A stretch of DNA of 64,000 bases from Mahella australiensis 50-1 BON (GTDB lineage Bacteria > Bacillota > Clostridia > Mahellales > Mahellaceae), in NCBI RefSeq assembly GCF_000213255.1, contig NC_015520.1:248001-312000 (forward strand). The letters run 5' to 3'. The number at the start of each line of letters is the position of its first letter. The first letter of the stretch is position 1. A program made the position numbers and the translations under genes. Shown here one piece after another: positions 25,488-35,718 of the stretch. The notes under the pieces are model-generated. The model was given only the letters and a program-made list of their open reading frames with translations, ran no database searches and was not told where the DNA came from.

Positions 25488-25516
25488 TTGCGCTTTTATT
25501 GCAAATATTATAGAAT
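25488..25516 (+). promoter_or_regulatory. rpiB promoter
   Basis: TTGCGC (25488-25493) and TAGAAT (25511-25516) are separated by 17 bp, 37 bases upstream of the rpiB start. Confidence 0.6.
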
Positions 25517-25552
25517 ATATCTGTTGTAAAACCGCGAAGGAAGGTGTATTAT

Positions 25553-26032
25553 TTGATCATTGCTTTAGGCAGCGACCACGCTGGCTTTCCTCTCAAAGAG
25601 GAGATAAAGAACCATCTGCAACAAAAAGGCATAGAATATAAGGATTATGGCTGCTATAGCATCGAATCGGTGGATTATCCGGACATAGCCGAGACGGTGG
25701 CACTGGCTGTAGTGCAAGGGCAGTGCGATAAAGGCATATTGGTATGTGGCACAGGTATAGGCGTATCCATAGCCGCCAACAAGGTGCCGGGCATACGCGC
25801 GGCGTTGTGTGGCGACGTATTCTCAGCCAAAGCGTCGGTGGAACACAACGATGCCAATATACTCACCATGGGCCAGCGGGTGACCGGTCCCGGTTTGGCC
25901 ATCGAGATAGTAGACGCATGGCTGGCGGCCGCGTTTCTCGGCGACCGACACAAACGGCGTGTGGACAAGATTACGGCATTGGATAGAAAATACGGCCGAT
26001 GCCTTAGCGAGGAGAAAATAGATGGGCAATAA
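25553..26032 (+). CDS. rpiB: Ribose 5-phosphate isomerase B
   Basis: 159 residues from TTG 25553, eight bases after GAAGGAAGG. The RpiB/LacA fold is shown by [15 protein letters not shown] and by the active-site Cys and Gly loop [17 protein letters not shown]. It interconverts ribose 5-phosphate and ribulose 5-phosphate. It overlaps upp by 11 bases, so ribose phosphate and PRPP-dependent salvage are co-expressed. Confidence 0.93.
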   Translation: MIIALGSDHAGFPLKEEIKNHLQQKGIEYKDYGCYSIESVDYPDIAETVALAVVQGQCDKGILVCGTGIGVSIAANKVPGIRAALCGDVFSAKASVEHNDANILTMGQRVTGPGLAIEIVDAWLAAAFLGDRHKRRVDKITALDRKYGRCLSEEKIDGQ

Positions 26033-26654
26033 TGTTATAGTGCTGGACCATCCTCTCATACAACATAAATTGACGCTGTTGCGCGATAAAAGTACCGGTT
26101 CAAAAGAGTTCCGCGAATTGCTGGATGAAATAGCCATGCTTATGGCCTATGAGGTCACGCGCGACTTACCGCTTAAGGAGGTCGAGATAGAAACGCCGGT
26201 AGGCAAAGCTCGCAGCCGTGTCATATCGGGTAAAAAACTGGCGGTCATAGCCATATTAAGGGCAGGCCTCGGCATGACCGACGGCATACTGCGCCTGGTG
26301 CCTGCCGCCAAAGTTGGGCATATAGGTCTCTACCGCGATCCGGATACACTAAGGCCGGTGGATTATTATTGCAAGCTGCCTGGCGACATACAGGAGCGCG
26401 ATGTCATACTGGTTGATCCTATGCTGGCAACAGGCGGATCGGCTGATGAAGCGATTAAGCTGCTTGAACAGAAAGGCGCCAGGAGCATCAAATTGATGTG
26501 CCTGATAGCCTCGCGCGAGGGTATAGAATACATAAATCATCAGCATCCCGATGTACCTATATATACGGCGGCCATAGACGAAAAGCTAAACGAGCACGGT
26601 TATATTGTGCCGGGATTAGGCGATGCGGGGGATAGATTATTTGGCACTAAATAA
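26022..26654 (+). CDS. upp: Uracil phosphoribosyltransferase
   Basis: 210 residues. The PRPP-binding motif is [14 protein letters not shown] and the uracil-binding end is [10 protein letters not shown]. It salvages uracil to UMP. It overlaps rpiB at the start and is followed by a permease that is not a classical uracil transporter. Confidence 0.96.
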   Translation: MGNNVIVLDHPLIQHKLTLLRDKSTGSKEFRELLDEIAMLMAYEVTRDLPLKEVEIETPVGKARSRVISGKKLAVIAILRAGLGMTDGILRLVPAAKVGHIGLYRDPDTLRPVDYYCKLPGDIQERDVILVDPMLATGGSADEAIKLLEQKGARSIKLMCLIASREGIEYINHQHPDVPIYTAAIDEKLNEHGYIVPGLGDAGDRLFGTK

Positions 26655-26686
26655 AGGCTGTAGGGGATGAGCATTGTGGGGTAGCG

Positions 26687-27970
26687 TTGACGATATTTGT
26701 TGTCACCTATGCGTTGATTATCAGCGAGAAGATACATCGTTCGGTTATCGGCATTATAGGGGCACTGGTATTGATAGTTTTCGGTATACTGAGCTTTGAG
26801 CAGGCTATAGATTATATAAACTGGGAAACAATAGGTCTGCTCATGGGCATGTTTACTTTGGTGGCACTGTTGTCGGAAGCGGGTTTTTTCTCTTTTATGG
26901 CACTATGGACGGCCAGACTGTTTCATTATAAAGCCAGATTGATATTTATAGCCTTTCCAGTGTTGGCAGCATTGCTGGCGGCATTTATGGACAGCGTTAC
27001 GGTCACATTATTTCTGACGCTTTTGACATTGAGGCTATGCAGGTTATTTAAAACCGATCCGGTTCCTTTTGTTATAGCGGAGGTTATGGCTGCCAATGTA
27101 GGCGGTGCTGCCACGCTGGTAGGAGACCCCCCAAATGTTATAATAGGTACCATAATGGGTTATAGTTTCAGCGATTTTGCCACTAATACAGGGCCTATAG
27201 TCATAGTAGCTATATCAGTATTGATGTTCTACCTTTATTTTACGCACAGGTCTTTATTCGGTAATGATGGCGAGGATATCGTTAATGAGGATATAAAAAG
27301 CATGAATCCGGTATCGGCAATAAAAAGTGCCTTTCTTTTGCGGTTAGGCCTTATAGCTTTCGCAGCGGCAGTAGCGGGTTTGATACTCAAGGAACCTATA
27401 AAGGCATGGTTTGGTGTGGAATATAATTCGGCGGTAGCTGCTCTTTTACCGGCGTCCATAGCGTTGGCGTTTTTAGGGGAGCATGCGCATAGAATTATAG
27501 ATCATTTGGATTACGATATACTGCTTTTTTTCATGGCCTTATTCGTCATAGTAGGCGGTCTCGAGGCTACGGGTGCCATAGAGGTGATGGCCCGGTGGCT
27601 GGTATCATTGGCGGGCGGCAGCGCTCTAGGCATGATATTTCTGCTGCTTTTTGGCACTGGCATAACCAGCGCGGTGGTGGACAATGTGCCTTTGGCTTTG
27701 GCTATGGCCTATATTATCAAGAGCATATCTCAGGCGGGCGGCCTGGCGCTGCCGCTTATGGTATGGACGCTGGCGCTGGGCGTGGATATAGGCGGTAATA
27801 TGACCCCTATAGGGGCATCGGCTAATGTAGTGGCATACAGCCTCTTAAAGAGCAAGGATACATCGGTGAGCTGGGCATACTGGTTAAAAGAAGCCGTTAT
27901 ACCGACATTGCTAGTGCTGGGTGTATGCTACGGTATGCTGCTGCTCAAGCTTTATACAGGATGGTACTGA
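26687..27970 (+). CDS. ArsB/NhaD-superfamily ion permease (SLC13-like)
   Basis: 427 residues with about 11 membrane segments. The superfamily pattern is visible: EVMAANVGGAATLVGDPPNVIIG in the first half (core GGAATLVGDPPN) and NMTPIGASANVVAY in the second. Members move arsenite, sodium, citrate or other anions, and the substrate cannot be told. The start is a TTG at 26687, behind GGGG. It is followed closely by the dCMP deaminase gene. Confidence 0.85.
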   Translation: MTIFVVTYALIISEKIHRSVIGIIGALVLIVFGILSFEQAIDYINWETIGLLMGMFTLVALLSEAGFFSFMALWTARLFHYKARLIFIAFPVLAALLAAFMDSVTVTLFLTLLTLRLCRLFKTDPVPFVIAEVMAANVGGAATLVGDPPNVIIGTIMGYSFSDFATNTGPIVIVAISVLMFYLYFTHRSLFGNDGEDIVNEDIKSMNPVSAIKSAFLLRLGLIAFAAAVAGLILKEPIKAWFGVEYNSAVAALLPASIALAFLGEHAHRIIDHLDYDILLFFMALFVIVGGLEATGAIEVMARWLVSLAGGSALGMIFLLLFGTGITSAVVDNVPLALAMAYIIKSISQAGGLALPLMVWTLALGVDIGGNMTPIGASANVVAYSLLKSKDTSVSWAYWLKEAVIPTLLVLGVCYGMLLLKLYTGWY

Positions 27971-27982
27971 GGAGGAACTAAG

Positions 27983-28495
27983 ATGAGGCCTTCGTGGGAT
28001 GAATATTTTATGAACATGGTGGAAATAGTAAAGACCCGCTCGACATGCTTGCGGCGGCAGGTAGGCGCTATCATAGTAAAAGATAAGCGTATGCTTGCCA
28101 GTGGTTATAACGGTGCTCCATCTGGGGTAAGACACTGCGACGAGGTTGGCTGCCTGCGGGAGCAAATGCATATACCATCGGGTCAGCGCCAAGAGTTATG
28201 CCGCGCCATACATGCCGAACAAAATGCCATAGCTCAGGCAGCTATGATGGGCATAAGCGTAAAGGATGCCACTATCTATATCACGACACAGCCGTGTGCC
28301 ATATGCGCTAAAATGATAATAAACGCCGGCATAACGCGTATAGTATATAAGGGCGATTACCCGGACGCGTTGGCTATGGATTTGCTGCGCGAGGCAGGTA
28401 TAGAAGTGGCCCGCTTTGAAGATGGCAATCTCGTTAAGGTGAGATTGGAGCCTCTGCCCGACGACGAAAATGAGGCGCATGGGCACGATGATTAA
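27983..28495 (+). CDS. dCMP/cytidine deaminase, ComEB-like
   Basis: 170 residues of the zinc deaminase fold: [10 protein letters not shown] (His and catalytic Glu) and PCAICAKMI (two Cys ligands). A preceding [10 protein letters not shown] segment carries additional Cys/His typical of dCMP deaminases that bind a second zinc. It makes dUMP for thymidylate synthesis. A GAGGAGG-type site precedes the ATG, 12 bases after the permease stop. Confidence 0.92.
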   Translation: MRPSWDEYFMNMVEIVKTRSTCLRRQVGAIIVKDKRMLASGYNGAPSGVRHCDEVGCLREQMHIPSGQRQELCRAIHAEQNAIAQAAMMGISVKDATIYITTQPCAICAKMIINAGITRIVYKGDYPDALAMDLLREAGIEVARFEDGNLVKVRLEPLPDDENEAHGHDD

Positions 28496-28512
28496 ACGAA
28501 AGAGGTGATGCT

Positions 28513-29673
28513 TTGCATAATAAACCGCTTAAAATTATGTCGGTTTTCGGTACAAGGCCGGAGGCTGTTAAGATGGCCCCACTTATAAAGGAGATGGATC
28601 GTCATCCTAATTATGTAGAAAATATAGTGTGTATAACAGCCCAACATAGGGAGATGTTGGATCAGGTTTTAAGGTTATTTGATATAAAACCGGATTTTGA
28701 CTTGAACATAATGCAGGACAGGCAAACGTTAGCCGATATAACCGTAAGAGCGCTTCATGGTTTATATGATCTTTACGGACGTGCAAATCCTGATCTTGTA
28801 TTGGTGCATGGAGACACCACTACCACATTTGCCGCATCGCTTGCCGCATTTTACAGGCATATAGCCGTGGGCCATGTGGAAGCAGGGCTGCGAACACATA
28901 ATAAGTATTTTCCGTTTCCGGAGGAGATAAATCGAAAGTTGACCGCTGTCGTAGCCGATCTGCATTTTGCGCCGACTGCTGCTGCCAAAAAAAATCTCAT
29001 AAAAGAGAATATACCTGTCGATAATATATTTGTAACCGGCAATACTGTTATAGATGCTTTGCTTACCACCGTTAAGGACGAATATAAATTTCAAACGCCG
29101 CAGTTGCAAGAGCTGGATTTCAAAAATCAACGTATTTTGGTAGTAACGGCACATAGGCGTGAAAATATCGGAGCACCGTTGGAAAATATATGCCTTGCAT
29201 TGAAAGAAATCGTTGAAAAGTATGACGACGTTCATATAGTATATCCTGTGCATTTAAACCCGTCTGTCCGCGATACGGTATTTTCCATGCTCGGCAATAT
29301 AAAACGCATAATGCTGCTGGATCCGCTGGACACCGAAGAACTGCATAATTTAATGGCCCGCTGTTATCTCGTATTGACCGATTCGGGTGGGCTTCAGGAG
29401 GAAGCACCATCGCTCGGCAGACCGGTATTGGTGTTGCGCGATGTTACCGAAAGACCGGAGGCGGTAGAGGCCGGTACGGTAAAGATAATAGGCACCGATG
29501 TTGATGCTGTAACAAAGGAAACATCACGCCTGCTCGACGATGCCGATGAATATAAGCGCATGGCAAACGCCATAAATCCATACGGAGACGGACATGCATC
29601 CGAGCGCATAGTTCAAGCCATACTATATAAGTTCAATATATGCAATGATCGTCCTTTAGAGTTTTTACAATAG
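28513..29673 (+). CDS. wecB: UDP-N-acetylglucosamine 2-epimerase (non-hydrolysing)
   Basis: 386 residues from TTG 28513 behind AGAGGTGATG. It has a GT-B fold with SVFGTRPEAVKM, the VHGDTTT loop, HVEAGLRT and the LTDSGGLQEEAP nucleotide-binding region. It converts UDP-GlcNAc to UDP-ManNAc for wall polymers such as teichoic acid linkage units. That fits an organism with CWB2 proteins, which bind such polymers. Confidence 0.95.
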   Translation: MHNKPLKIMSVFGTRPEAVKMAPLIKEMDRHPNYVENIVCITAQHREMLDQVLRLFDIKPDFDLNIMQDRQTLADITVRALHGLYDLYGRANPDLVLVHGDTTTTFAASLAAFYRHIAVGHVEAGLRTHNKYFPFPEEINRKLTAVVADLHFAPTAAAKKNLIKENIPVDNIFVTGNTVIDALLTTVKDEYKFQTPQLQELDFKNQRILVVTAHRRENIGAPLENICLALKEIVEKYDDVHIVYPVHLNPSVRDTVFSMLGNIKRIMLLDPLDTEELHNLMARCYLVLTDSGGLQEEAPSLGRPVLVLRDVTERPEAVEAGTVKIIGTDVDAVTKETSRLLDDADEYKRMANAINPYGDGHASERIVQAILYKFNICNDRPLEFLQ

Positions 29674-29793
29674 CAATTATTGTTTGGCTGTGCCATTATG
29701 CAAAAGGCTGAAATATAATATGCCTAGCCTATATGCTGTGCGCCGAAACAGTGACAAATAAAAATATATAATACAATTGGAGGAATTATACAA

Positions 29794-30645
29794 ATGTTAG
29801 TAAATACTAGAGAAATGCTTGACAAAGCACGCGAGAAGGGATATGCTATAGGTGCATTCAATATGAGCAATATGGAGATTCTCCAAGCTATCGTTCAAGC
29901 AGCCGAAATCGAAAATGCACCGGTTATAGTGCAGGCCAGCCAGGCCGCATTGAAATACGCAGGAGTAGATTATATAGAAGCGATGGGCAAATTAGCCGCA
30001 CAAAAAGCTTCGGTGCCGGTGGCCATACATTTGGATCACGGTACGGATTTTAATCTGATTATGTTGTGTATACGTCACGGATTCACTTCAGTGATGATAG
30101 ATGGTTCAAAATATCAATTTGAAGAAAATATAGCTATAACTAAAAAAGTAGTAGAAATAGCCCATGCCGTGGATGTTTCGGTAGAAGCTGAATTGGGTAA
30201 GATAGGCGGTACTGAAGACCATATAACGGTTTCAGAGAAAGAAGCACTGTATACCGAACCGGAGGAAGCAGTACGTTTTGCAAAAGAAACCGGCGTAGAT
30301 AGTCTTGCTATATCTATAGGTACCGCTCATGGCCCATATAAAGGTGAACCTAAGCTGGACTTTGATAGATTGGCTGAGATCAGGAGCATGCTGGATATTC
30401 CAATAGTATTGCACGGCGCGTCAGGTGTTCCCGATGAAAGCATACGCAAGGCCGTGGAAAGAGGAGTATGTAAAATAAATATCGATACAGAAATACGCCA
30501 ATCTTTTACCGAGGCAGTAAGAAAGATTCTTGCCGACAATCCCGCAGAATATGACCCGCGTAAAGTGTTGGGCGTTGCCAAAGAGGCTATGATAGAAACA
30601 GTGAGCGGTAAAATGCGCCTGTTCGGTTGCTCTGGACGAGCGTAA
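29794..30645 (+). CDS. fba: Class II fructose-bisphosphate aldolase
   Basis: 283 residues. The zinc ligands and active site occur in IHLDHGTD, VEAELGKIGG, GTAHGPYKG and LHGASGVPDE. It is a glycolytic and gluconeogenic enzyme; related tagatose-bisphosphate aldolases cannot be fully excluded. It has a strong TTGGAGGAA ribosome site and leads a run with fsa and rho. Confidence 0.93.
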   Translation: MLVNTREMLDKAREKGYAIGAFNMSNMEILQAIVQAAEIENAPVIVQASQAALKYAGVDYIEAMGKLAAQKASVPVAIHLDHGTDFNLIMLCIRHGFTSVMIDGSKYQFEENIAITKKVVEIAHAVDVSVEAELGKIGGTEDHITVSEKEALYTEPEEAVRFAKETGVDSLAISIGTAHGPYKGEPKLDFDRLAEIRSMLDIPIVLHGASGVPDESIRKAVERGVCKINIDTEIRQSFTEAVRKILADNPAEYDPRKVLGVAKEAMIETVSGKMRLFGCSGRA

Positions 30646-30675
30646 ATTAAAATATTACGTCAGGAGGTATTTTCA

Positions 30676-31326
30676 ATGAAGCTTTTTATAGATACAGCAA
30701 ACGTGGATGAGATAAAAGAGGCCAACGATTGGGGCGTTATATGCGGCGTGACCACAAATCCGTCGCTCGTAGCCAAAGAGGGTCGCGATTTTATGCAAGT
30801 ATTGAAGGAAATATGCGGTATAGTCGATGGTCCTATAAGCGCGGAGGTCATAAGCACACAGCATGAAGGCATGGTGGAAGAGGCTAAGAAATTAGCCGCT
30901 GTGCATCCGAACGTCATAATAAAGATACCCATGCTGCCCGAAGGATTAAAGGCCGTCAAGATATTGAGCCAACAGGGCATAAAAACCAATGTTACGCTTA
31001 TATTTTCAGCGGCCCAGGCACTTTTGGCAGCCAGAGCGGGCGCTACATATGTGAGCCCGTTTGTCGGCAGATTGGATGATGTGGCCAATGAGGGTATGCA
31101 GGTAGTAAAGGATATAGCCGATATATTTTTGCTCCATGATATACCTACGCAGATAATAGCAGCCAGCATAAGGCATCCCATGCATGTTATAGAGGCTGCT
31201 AAAGCCGGTTCGCATATAGCGACTGTACCATATAAAGTATTGCAGCAGATGTTTTCTCATCCTTTAACCGATATCGGCATAGAGCGGTTTTTAAAGGATT
31301 GGGAAGGCGTCAAATTTAAGTTTTAG
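30676..31326 (+). CDS. fsa: Transaldolase / fructose-6-phosphate aldolase-type
   Basis: 216 residues, the short transaldolase class (TalC/FSA). The Schiff-base lysine is in NVIIKIPML and the phosphate site in [10 protein letters not shown]. The short class includes both true transaldolases and fructose-6-phosphate aldolases; with fba beside it a pentose-phosphate role is likely. AGGAGG precedes the ATG. Confidence 0.92.
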   Translation: MKLFIDTANVDEIKEANDWGVICGVTTNPSLVAKEGRDFMQVLKEICGIVDGPISAEVISTQHEGMVEEAKKLAAVHPNVIIKIPMLPEGLKAVKILSQQGIKTNVTLIFSAAQALLAARAGATYVSPFVGRLDDVANEGMQVVKDIADIFLLHDIPTQIIAASIRHPMHVIEAAKAGSHIATVPYKVLQQMFSHPLTDIGIERFLKDWEGVKFKF

Positions 31327-31342
31327 AAAGGAGAATGCATTT

Positions 31343-33148
31343 TTGGATTTTGATAATTTAGAAGAAAAGGGTATATTCGAATTACGCGATATAGGCCGTC
31401 AGGTAGGCGTAAAAGGCGTAACTCGTTATAGGAAACAGCAGTTGCTGGATATGATAAAGCAAAAACTCGATGAAATGCGCCAGGAGTATAAAAAGGCACA
31501 GCCGGAACAAGTTTCGATAGAAGAAGATACATCAAAGCCGATTGCAGAGGAAGCAGAGCCGGAAGAGGATATCGACGAGGTCGATACCACTATAGAACCG
31601 GAGTTTGAAGATGAAGTAGATATTGAGCCTGAGATTGAAGATGAGGTTGAGCAGCCGAGGTACGAACAGCCCAAATATGAGCAGCCGAGGCGCGAGCAGC
31701 CCAGGTATGAGCAACCGAGGCGTGAACAGCCGCCATACGATCAACCCAGATATGATCAGCCGCGATATGACCAACCGAGACGCGAGCAGATCCCATACGA
31801 CCAACCCAGGTATGACCAACCGAGACGCGAGCAATCCGGATATGATAGGCCTAATGGTCGAATCGACCGCAATTCGCCCCAAACCGGTGAGCGCTATAAC
31901 CGATGGGGGGGCACGCAAACGAATCATTATCAGCGTCAGCCGTACGGTTATCAGCAAAGGTCTACAGGAGTGCCGGAATCGCTGAAGGAACTGGAATACG
32001 GTGATGCTGAGGGGGTACTTGAGGTGTTGCCGGATGGTTACGGCTTTTTGCGATCGGAAAATTATCTGCCTGGCAATAAAGACGTATATATCTCGCAGTC
32101 TCAAATAAGACGTTTCGGCTTGCGGACGGGCGATCTCGTCAAAGGCAAGACTAGGCAGGCTAAAGAAGGTGAAAAATTTCAGGCGCTTCTTTATGTTACC
32201 AGTGTAAACGGTGAAGACCCGGAAACGGCTCTGAGAAGGAAACCATTCGATGAATTGACGCCTATCTTCCCCGATGAAAGGATAACACTGGAGGATCATG
32301 ATAACCCGCAAGAGCTCTCTACAAGGCTTATAGACCTTATAGCGCCTATAGGCAAAGGCCAGCGAGGGCTTATAGTATCGCCGCCCAAAGCTGGTAAGAC
32401 TATATTGCTTAAAAAGATAGCCAACAGCATAACAAAAAACTTTCCGGATATCCATGTAATAGTATTGCTCATAGACGAGCGTCCTGAAGAAGTTACCGAT
32501 ATGAAACGCTCTATAAAAGGAGAGGTTATATATTCCACATTCGACGAAATGCCGGAGCACCATGCCAAGGTATCGGAAATGGTGCTGGAGAGGGCCAAAA
32601 GGTTAGTGGAACATAAAAAGGACGTCGTTATATTGTTGGATAGCATCACGCGTCTGTCCAGAGCGTACAATCTTACCATAGCACCTACCGGCAGAAGCCT
32701 ATCCGGAGGATTGGATCCCGGCGCTTTATACAAACCTAAGAAATTCTTTGGCTCGGCCAGAAATATAGAAGAAGGCGGTAGCCTTACCATAATAGCCACA
32801 GCGCTCATTGAGACCGGTAGCCGCATGGATGACGTTATATTTGAGGAGTTTAAGGGCACGGGCAATATGGAGATCTATCTCGACCGCAAGTTATCAGAGA
32901 AACGTATATTCCCTGCTGTAGATATAAATCGTTCCGGCACTCGTCGTGAAGAACTGCTGCTTTCACAGAAAGAAATGGAATGCATATGGGCTATACGCAA
33001 AGCTTTGAGCTCTATGGGTACTTCCGAAGTGACCGAATATCTTATAAGCCGACTTATAAAAACCTCTTCCAATGAAGAATTTATCGATATGATAAAGGAC
33101 GGTTTAAGCAATCTTAGCACCGAAGAAAGGGCTATCTTAGCCAGATAA
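31343..33148 (+). CDS. rho: Transcription termination factor Rho with a disordered repeat insertion
   Basis: 601 residues, well above the roughly 420 of standard Rho. It starts at a TTG behind AAAGGAG. Residues 1-45 are the Rho N-terminal domain. Residues 55-103 are acidic. Residues 106-170 are 13 five-residue units of the pattern (R/Y)(Y/R)(E/D)QP, then a Gln/Tyr/Arg-rich tail to about 208. The cold-shock-like RNA-binding domain follows ([15 protein letters not shown]), then the ATPase with Walker A SPPKAGKT and the Q and R loops. Loss of repeat units would be easy at the DNA level. Rho stops untranslated transcripts. Insertions of this kind are known in other clostridial Rho proteins and can promote condensation. 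Confidence 0.96.
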   Translation: MDFDNLEEKGIFELRDIGRQVGVKGVTRYRKQQLLDMIKQKLDEMRQEYKKAQPEQVSIEEDTSKPIAEEAEPEEDIDEVDTTIEPEFEDEVDIEPEIEDEVEQPRYEQPKYEQPRREQPRYEQPRREQPPYDQPRYDQPRYDQPRREQIPYDQPRYDQPRREQSGYDRPNGRIDRNSPQTGERYNRWGGTQTNHYQRQPYGYQQRSTGVPESLKELEYGDAEGVLEVLPDGYGFLRSENYLPGNKDVYISQSQIRRFGLRTGDLVKGKTRQAKEGEKFQALLYVTSVNGEDPETALRRKPFDELTPIFPDERITLEDHDNPQELSTRLIDLIAPIGKGQRGLIVSPPKAGKTILLKKIANSITKNFPDIHVIVLLIDERPEEVTDMKRSIKGEVIYSTFDEMPEHHAKVSEMVLERAKRLVEHKKDVVILLDSITRLSRAYNLTIAPTGRSLSGGLDPGALYKPKKFFGSARNIEEGGSLTIIATALIETGSRMDDVIFEEFKGTGNMEIYLDRKLSEKRIFPAVDINRSGTRREELLLSQKEMECIWAIRKALSSMGTSEVTEYLISRLIKTSSNEEFIDMIKDGLSNLSTEERAILAR

Positions 33149-33152
33149 GACT

Positions 33153-33722
33153 ATGGCTTTGCTAAAGCTTAAACCCTTGATGGAAGAGGTGGCTAATTGT
33201 ACCAAATGTCCATTGGCGCAGAGCCGTACGCATACAGTGTTCGGCGAAGGCAATTTAAATGCCCGCCTGATGTTTGTGGGGGAGGGGCCGGGCAAAGACG
33301 AAGATTTGCAGGGCCGGCCGTTTGTAGGAAGGGCCGGCCAATTACTGGATAACATGCTGGAAGCCATAGGGATAAAACGTTCTGAGGTATATATAGCCAA
33401 TGTAGTCAAATGCCGTCCGCCTCAAAATCGCGTTCCCACACCGAGCGAAGCCAAAGCATGCCTGCCGTATCTGCGCAATCAGGTGGCTATAATAAAGCCG
33501 AAGATAATAGTATGCCTCGGCGCTACGGCAGCTAAGAACCTAATAGATCCCGATTTTAAGATAACTCAGCAAAGAGGGCAATGGATAGAGCGCAAAGGCT
33601 ATTACTTTATTGCGACCTTTCATCCGGCAGCGATATTGAGGGATCCAAGCAAAAAGAAGCCGGCGTGGGAAGATTTTATTCTGATAAAAGAAAAATACCT
33701 TGCGGAAGGATTGGATGCATGA
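33153..33722 (+). CDS. Uracil-DNA glycosylase, family 4 (Fe-S)
   Basis: 189 residues. The 4Fe-4S ligands are C-x-x-C in NCTKCPLA, VKCRPP and a later Cys in AKACLPY. The catalytic motif is GEGPGKDED and motif B is HPAAILR. It removes uracil from DNA. It starts four bases after the rho stop, and its TGA overlaps the next ATG, so it is in the rho operon. Confidence 0.92.
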   Translation: MALLKLKPLMEEVANCTKCPLAQSRTHTVFGEGNLNARLMFVGEGPGKDEDLQGRPFVGRAGQLLDNMLEAIGIKRSEVYIANVVKCRPPQNRVPTPSEAKACLPYLRNQVAIIKPKIIVCLGATAAKNLIDPDFKITQQRGQWIERKGYYFIATFHPAAILRDPSKKKPAWEDFILIKEKYLAEGLDA

Positions 33723-35575
33723 GAGGGGAAAAGGATTTTTTAACAGCGCTTAAATATAAAACTTTATTGTGTGATGGTGCTATGGGGACCATGCTGCGTG
33801 AACGCGGGGCCGATAGCGAAGCATGCCTTGAGTACATGAACATATCGCAGCCCGATATGGTACTGACCTTGCACAAGGATTATATAGGTGCTGGTGCAGA
33901 TATAATAGAGACTAATACGTTTGGGGCCAATAGATTTAAACTAGCTATTTATGGCTTAGAGGATAGGGTCGCGGACATAAACCGACAGGCGGTGAAATTG
34001 GCCAGGCAGGCAGCAGGGAATAACATTTGGGTTTTAGGCGCAGTCGGACCTATAGGCTTGCCGCTGATACCGGTGAACGAGAAGGACCGCGGCGATATTT
34101 ATGAAGCTTATGGAGAGCAGATAGAGGCATTGTGCTGCGAGGGCGTGGATGCTATCATAGCCGAGACGATGGGTAGCACGCTCGAAGCTGAGATGGCTAT
34201 AAAAGCCGCTAAGGACGCGGCCGATATTCCTGTGATATGTCAATTTTCTTTATTGCCTGATGGCTTTGATTCTTCTGGCGAAAGCTTGCAGAGCGTAGCG
34301 GAATTTCTAAAGCATTGCAACGCTGATGTAGTCGGATTAAACTGTGGCAGTGGCCCGCGCGATATGGTAGAATTTATGAAATTCATTGCGGAATATACGG
34401 ATGGTTCTAAATTCCTATCCATACAGCCAAACGCAGGTTTCGCTTATTATGCGCAAGGCCGGCTTCAATACAAAGCCAAGGCCGATTACTTTGCATCGTA
34501 TGTAAAGGACTATATTGGACTCAAAGTAAATATAATAGGCGGTTGCTGTGGTACCACGCCGCAGCATATAGCAGCAATGCGCAGCGTATTGAATGAAAAC
34601 ACGAGTCTTGAAACATCGAATATGATTGCCATGGAGCCTGGTACGATTACGGCAGAAGTAAGCCGATCCGAATTGACACAGGCTGGCATTGCAATGGCCG
34701 GTAATATTTTAGAAAAGATAAAACAGAAATTTGTCGTGACGGTGGAAATGGATCCGCCTAAGGGCACGGATATAGAAAAAGCATTGGCAGGTGCGCGCGC
34801 CTTGAAATCCTGCGGCGTGGATGCCGTCAATATAGCCGACAGCCCTATGGCCAGGGTAAGGGTAAGCCCTATAGCGCTGGCGGCGCGCATAAAACAGGAG
34901 GTAGGTCTGGATGCTATATTGCATTTCACGTGCAGGGACAGGAATCTTATAGGTATCCAATCCGAGCTTATAGGCGCAGCCGTTCTTGGCATAAACAATG
35001 TGCTGGCTTTAACAGGGGACCCGCCTTCTATCGGGGATCATCCCAAGGCCACGGGTGTTTTCGATATAACATCGGAAGGGCTGGTATACATATTGGGTGC
35101 CTTGAATCAAGGCCGCGACTATATGGGTAATGTCTTGGAGGGCAGCACAAATTTTGCTATAGGCGTAGCCTTTAACCCCAATGCCGATGATCTTAAAGCA
35201 GAACTTGAGAAATTGGATAAAAAAATCGAAAATGGTGCTAACTTCATACAAACACAACCCATATATGATATGCAAACGGTTGAAAAAATGGTAAAGAACA
35301 TAGCTGATTATAATATACCGGTACTTATGGGCGTATTGCCGCTTAGAAGTTATAAACATGCGGAGTTTTTGCATAATGAGGTGCCGGGTATAACCATACC
35401 ACTTGACATACGCCAACGCATGAAAAATGCCGGCGATAATGCTCTGGATGAAGGCGTGGCCATAGCGGCCGAGCTGATAAAGCAATGCCGTGGCATGGTT
35501 AGCGGCGTCTATATAATGCCACCGTTTGGACGGTATGATATGGTGGAAAAGATAATGGCCGAGATAGCCTGGTAA
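33719..35575 (+). CDS. Bifunctional homocysteine S-methyltransferase / methylenetetrahydrofolate reductase
   Basis: 618 residues from ATG 33719, which overlaps the glycosylase stop (ATGA). Residues 1-290 are the zinc-dependent methyltransferase: LLCDGAMGTML, then the Cys ligands in GLNCGSGP and IGGCCGTTP. Residues about 330-618 are MTHFR, a flavoprotein TIM barrel (VEMDPPKG, LALTGDPPS). The fusion resembles YitJ; it would make 5-methyl-THF and methylate homocysteine without the cobalamin domain of MetH. No SAM riboswitch is present, which is expected as the gene lies inside an operon. Confidence 0.92.
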   Translation: MRGEKDFLTALKYKTLLCDGAMGTMLRERGADSEACLEYMNISQPDMVLTLHKDYIGAGADIIETNTFGANRFKLAIYGLEDRVADINRQAVKLARQAAGNNIWVLGAVGPIGLPLIPVNEKDRGDIYEAYGEQIEALCCEGVDAIIAETMGSTLEAEMAIKAAKDAADIPVICQFSLLPDGFDSSGESLQSVAEFLKHCNADVVGLNCGSGPRDMVEFMKFIAEYTDGSKFLSIQPNAGFAYYAQGRLQYKAKADYFASYVKDYIGLKVNIIGGCCGTTPQHIAAMRSVLNENTSLETSNMIAMEPGTITAEVSRSELTQAGIAMAGNILEKIKQKFVVTVEMDPPKGTDIEKALAGARALKSCGVDAVNIADSPMARVRVSPIALAARIKQEVGLDAILHFTCRDRNLIGIQSELIGAAVLGINNVLALTGDPPSIGDHPKATGVFDITSEGLVYILGALNQGRDYMGNVLEGSTNFAIGVAFNPNADDLKAELEKLDKKIENGANFIQTQPIYDMQTVEKMVKNIADYNIPVLMGVLPLRSYKHAEFLHNEVPGITIPLDIRQRMKNAGDNALDEGVAIAAELIKQCRGMVSGVYIMPPFGRYDMVEKIMAEIAW

Positions 35576-35595
35576 TGCACCAGGCTGTTTTATTT
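35566..35595 (+). terminator. Terminator of the rho operon
   Basis: AGCCTGGT pairs perfectly with ACCAGGCT over AATGC and is followed by GTTTTATTT. The stem starts inside the last codons, so the stop codon is at the base of the loop. Confidence 0.85.
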
Positions 35596-35660
35596 ATTAA
35601 TAAATTTGCGTTGGCATTGACCTCCTTTGTGCTTTAATGAGCAGAGGTTTTTAAAATGAC

Positions 35661-35689
35661 TTGCTAAAATAGGTGATGTGAGCTATAAT
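35661..35689 (+). promoter_or_regulatory. mgtC-like gene promoter
   Basis: TTGCTA (35661-35666) and TATAAT (35684-35689) are 17 bp apart. Just upstream (about 35620-35654) is a hairpin ACCTC/GAGGT with a T run, which could be a second terminator for the rho operon. Confidence 0.6.
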
Positions 35690-35718
35690 TCTGCTTTAAG
35701 AGGAAGGGAGGAGAAATA

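Noticed and set aside
33581-33718. Upstream extension of the methyltransferase/MTHFR frame
   Set aside because: It runs inside the uracil-DNA glycosylase gene; the ATG at 33719 has a ribosome site and overlaps its stop codon.
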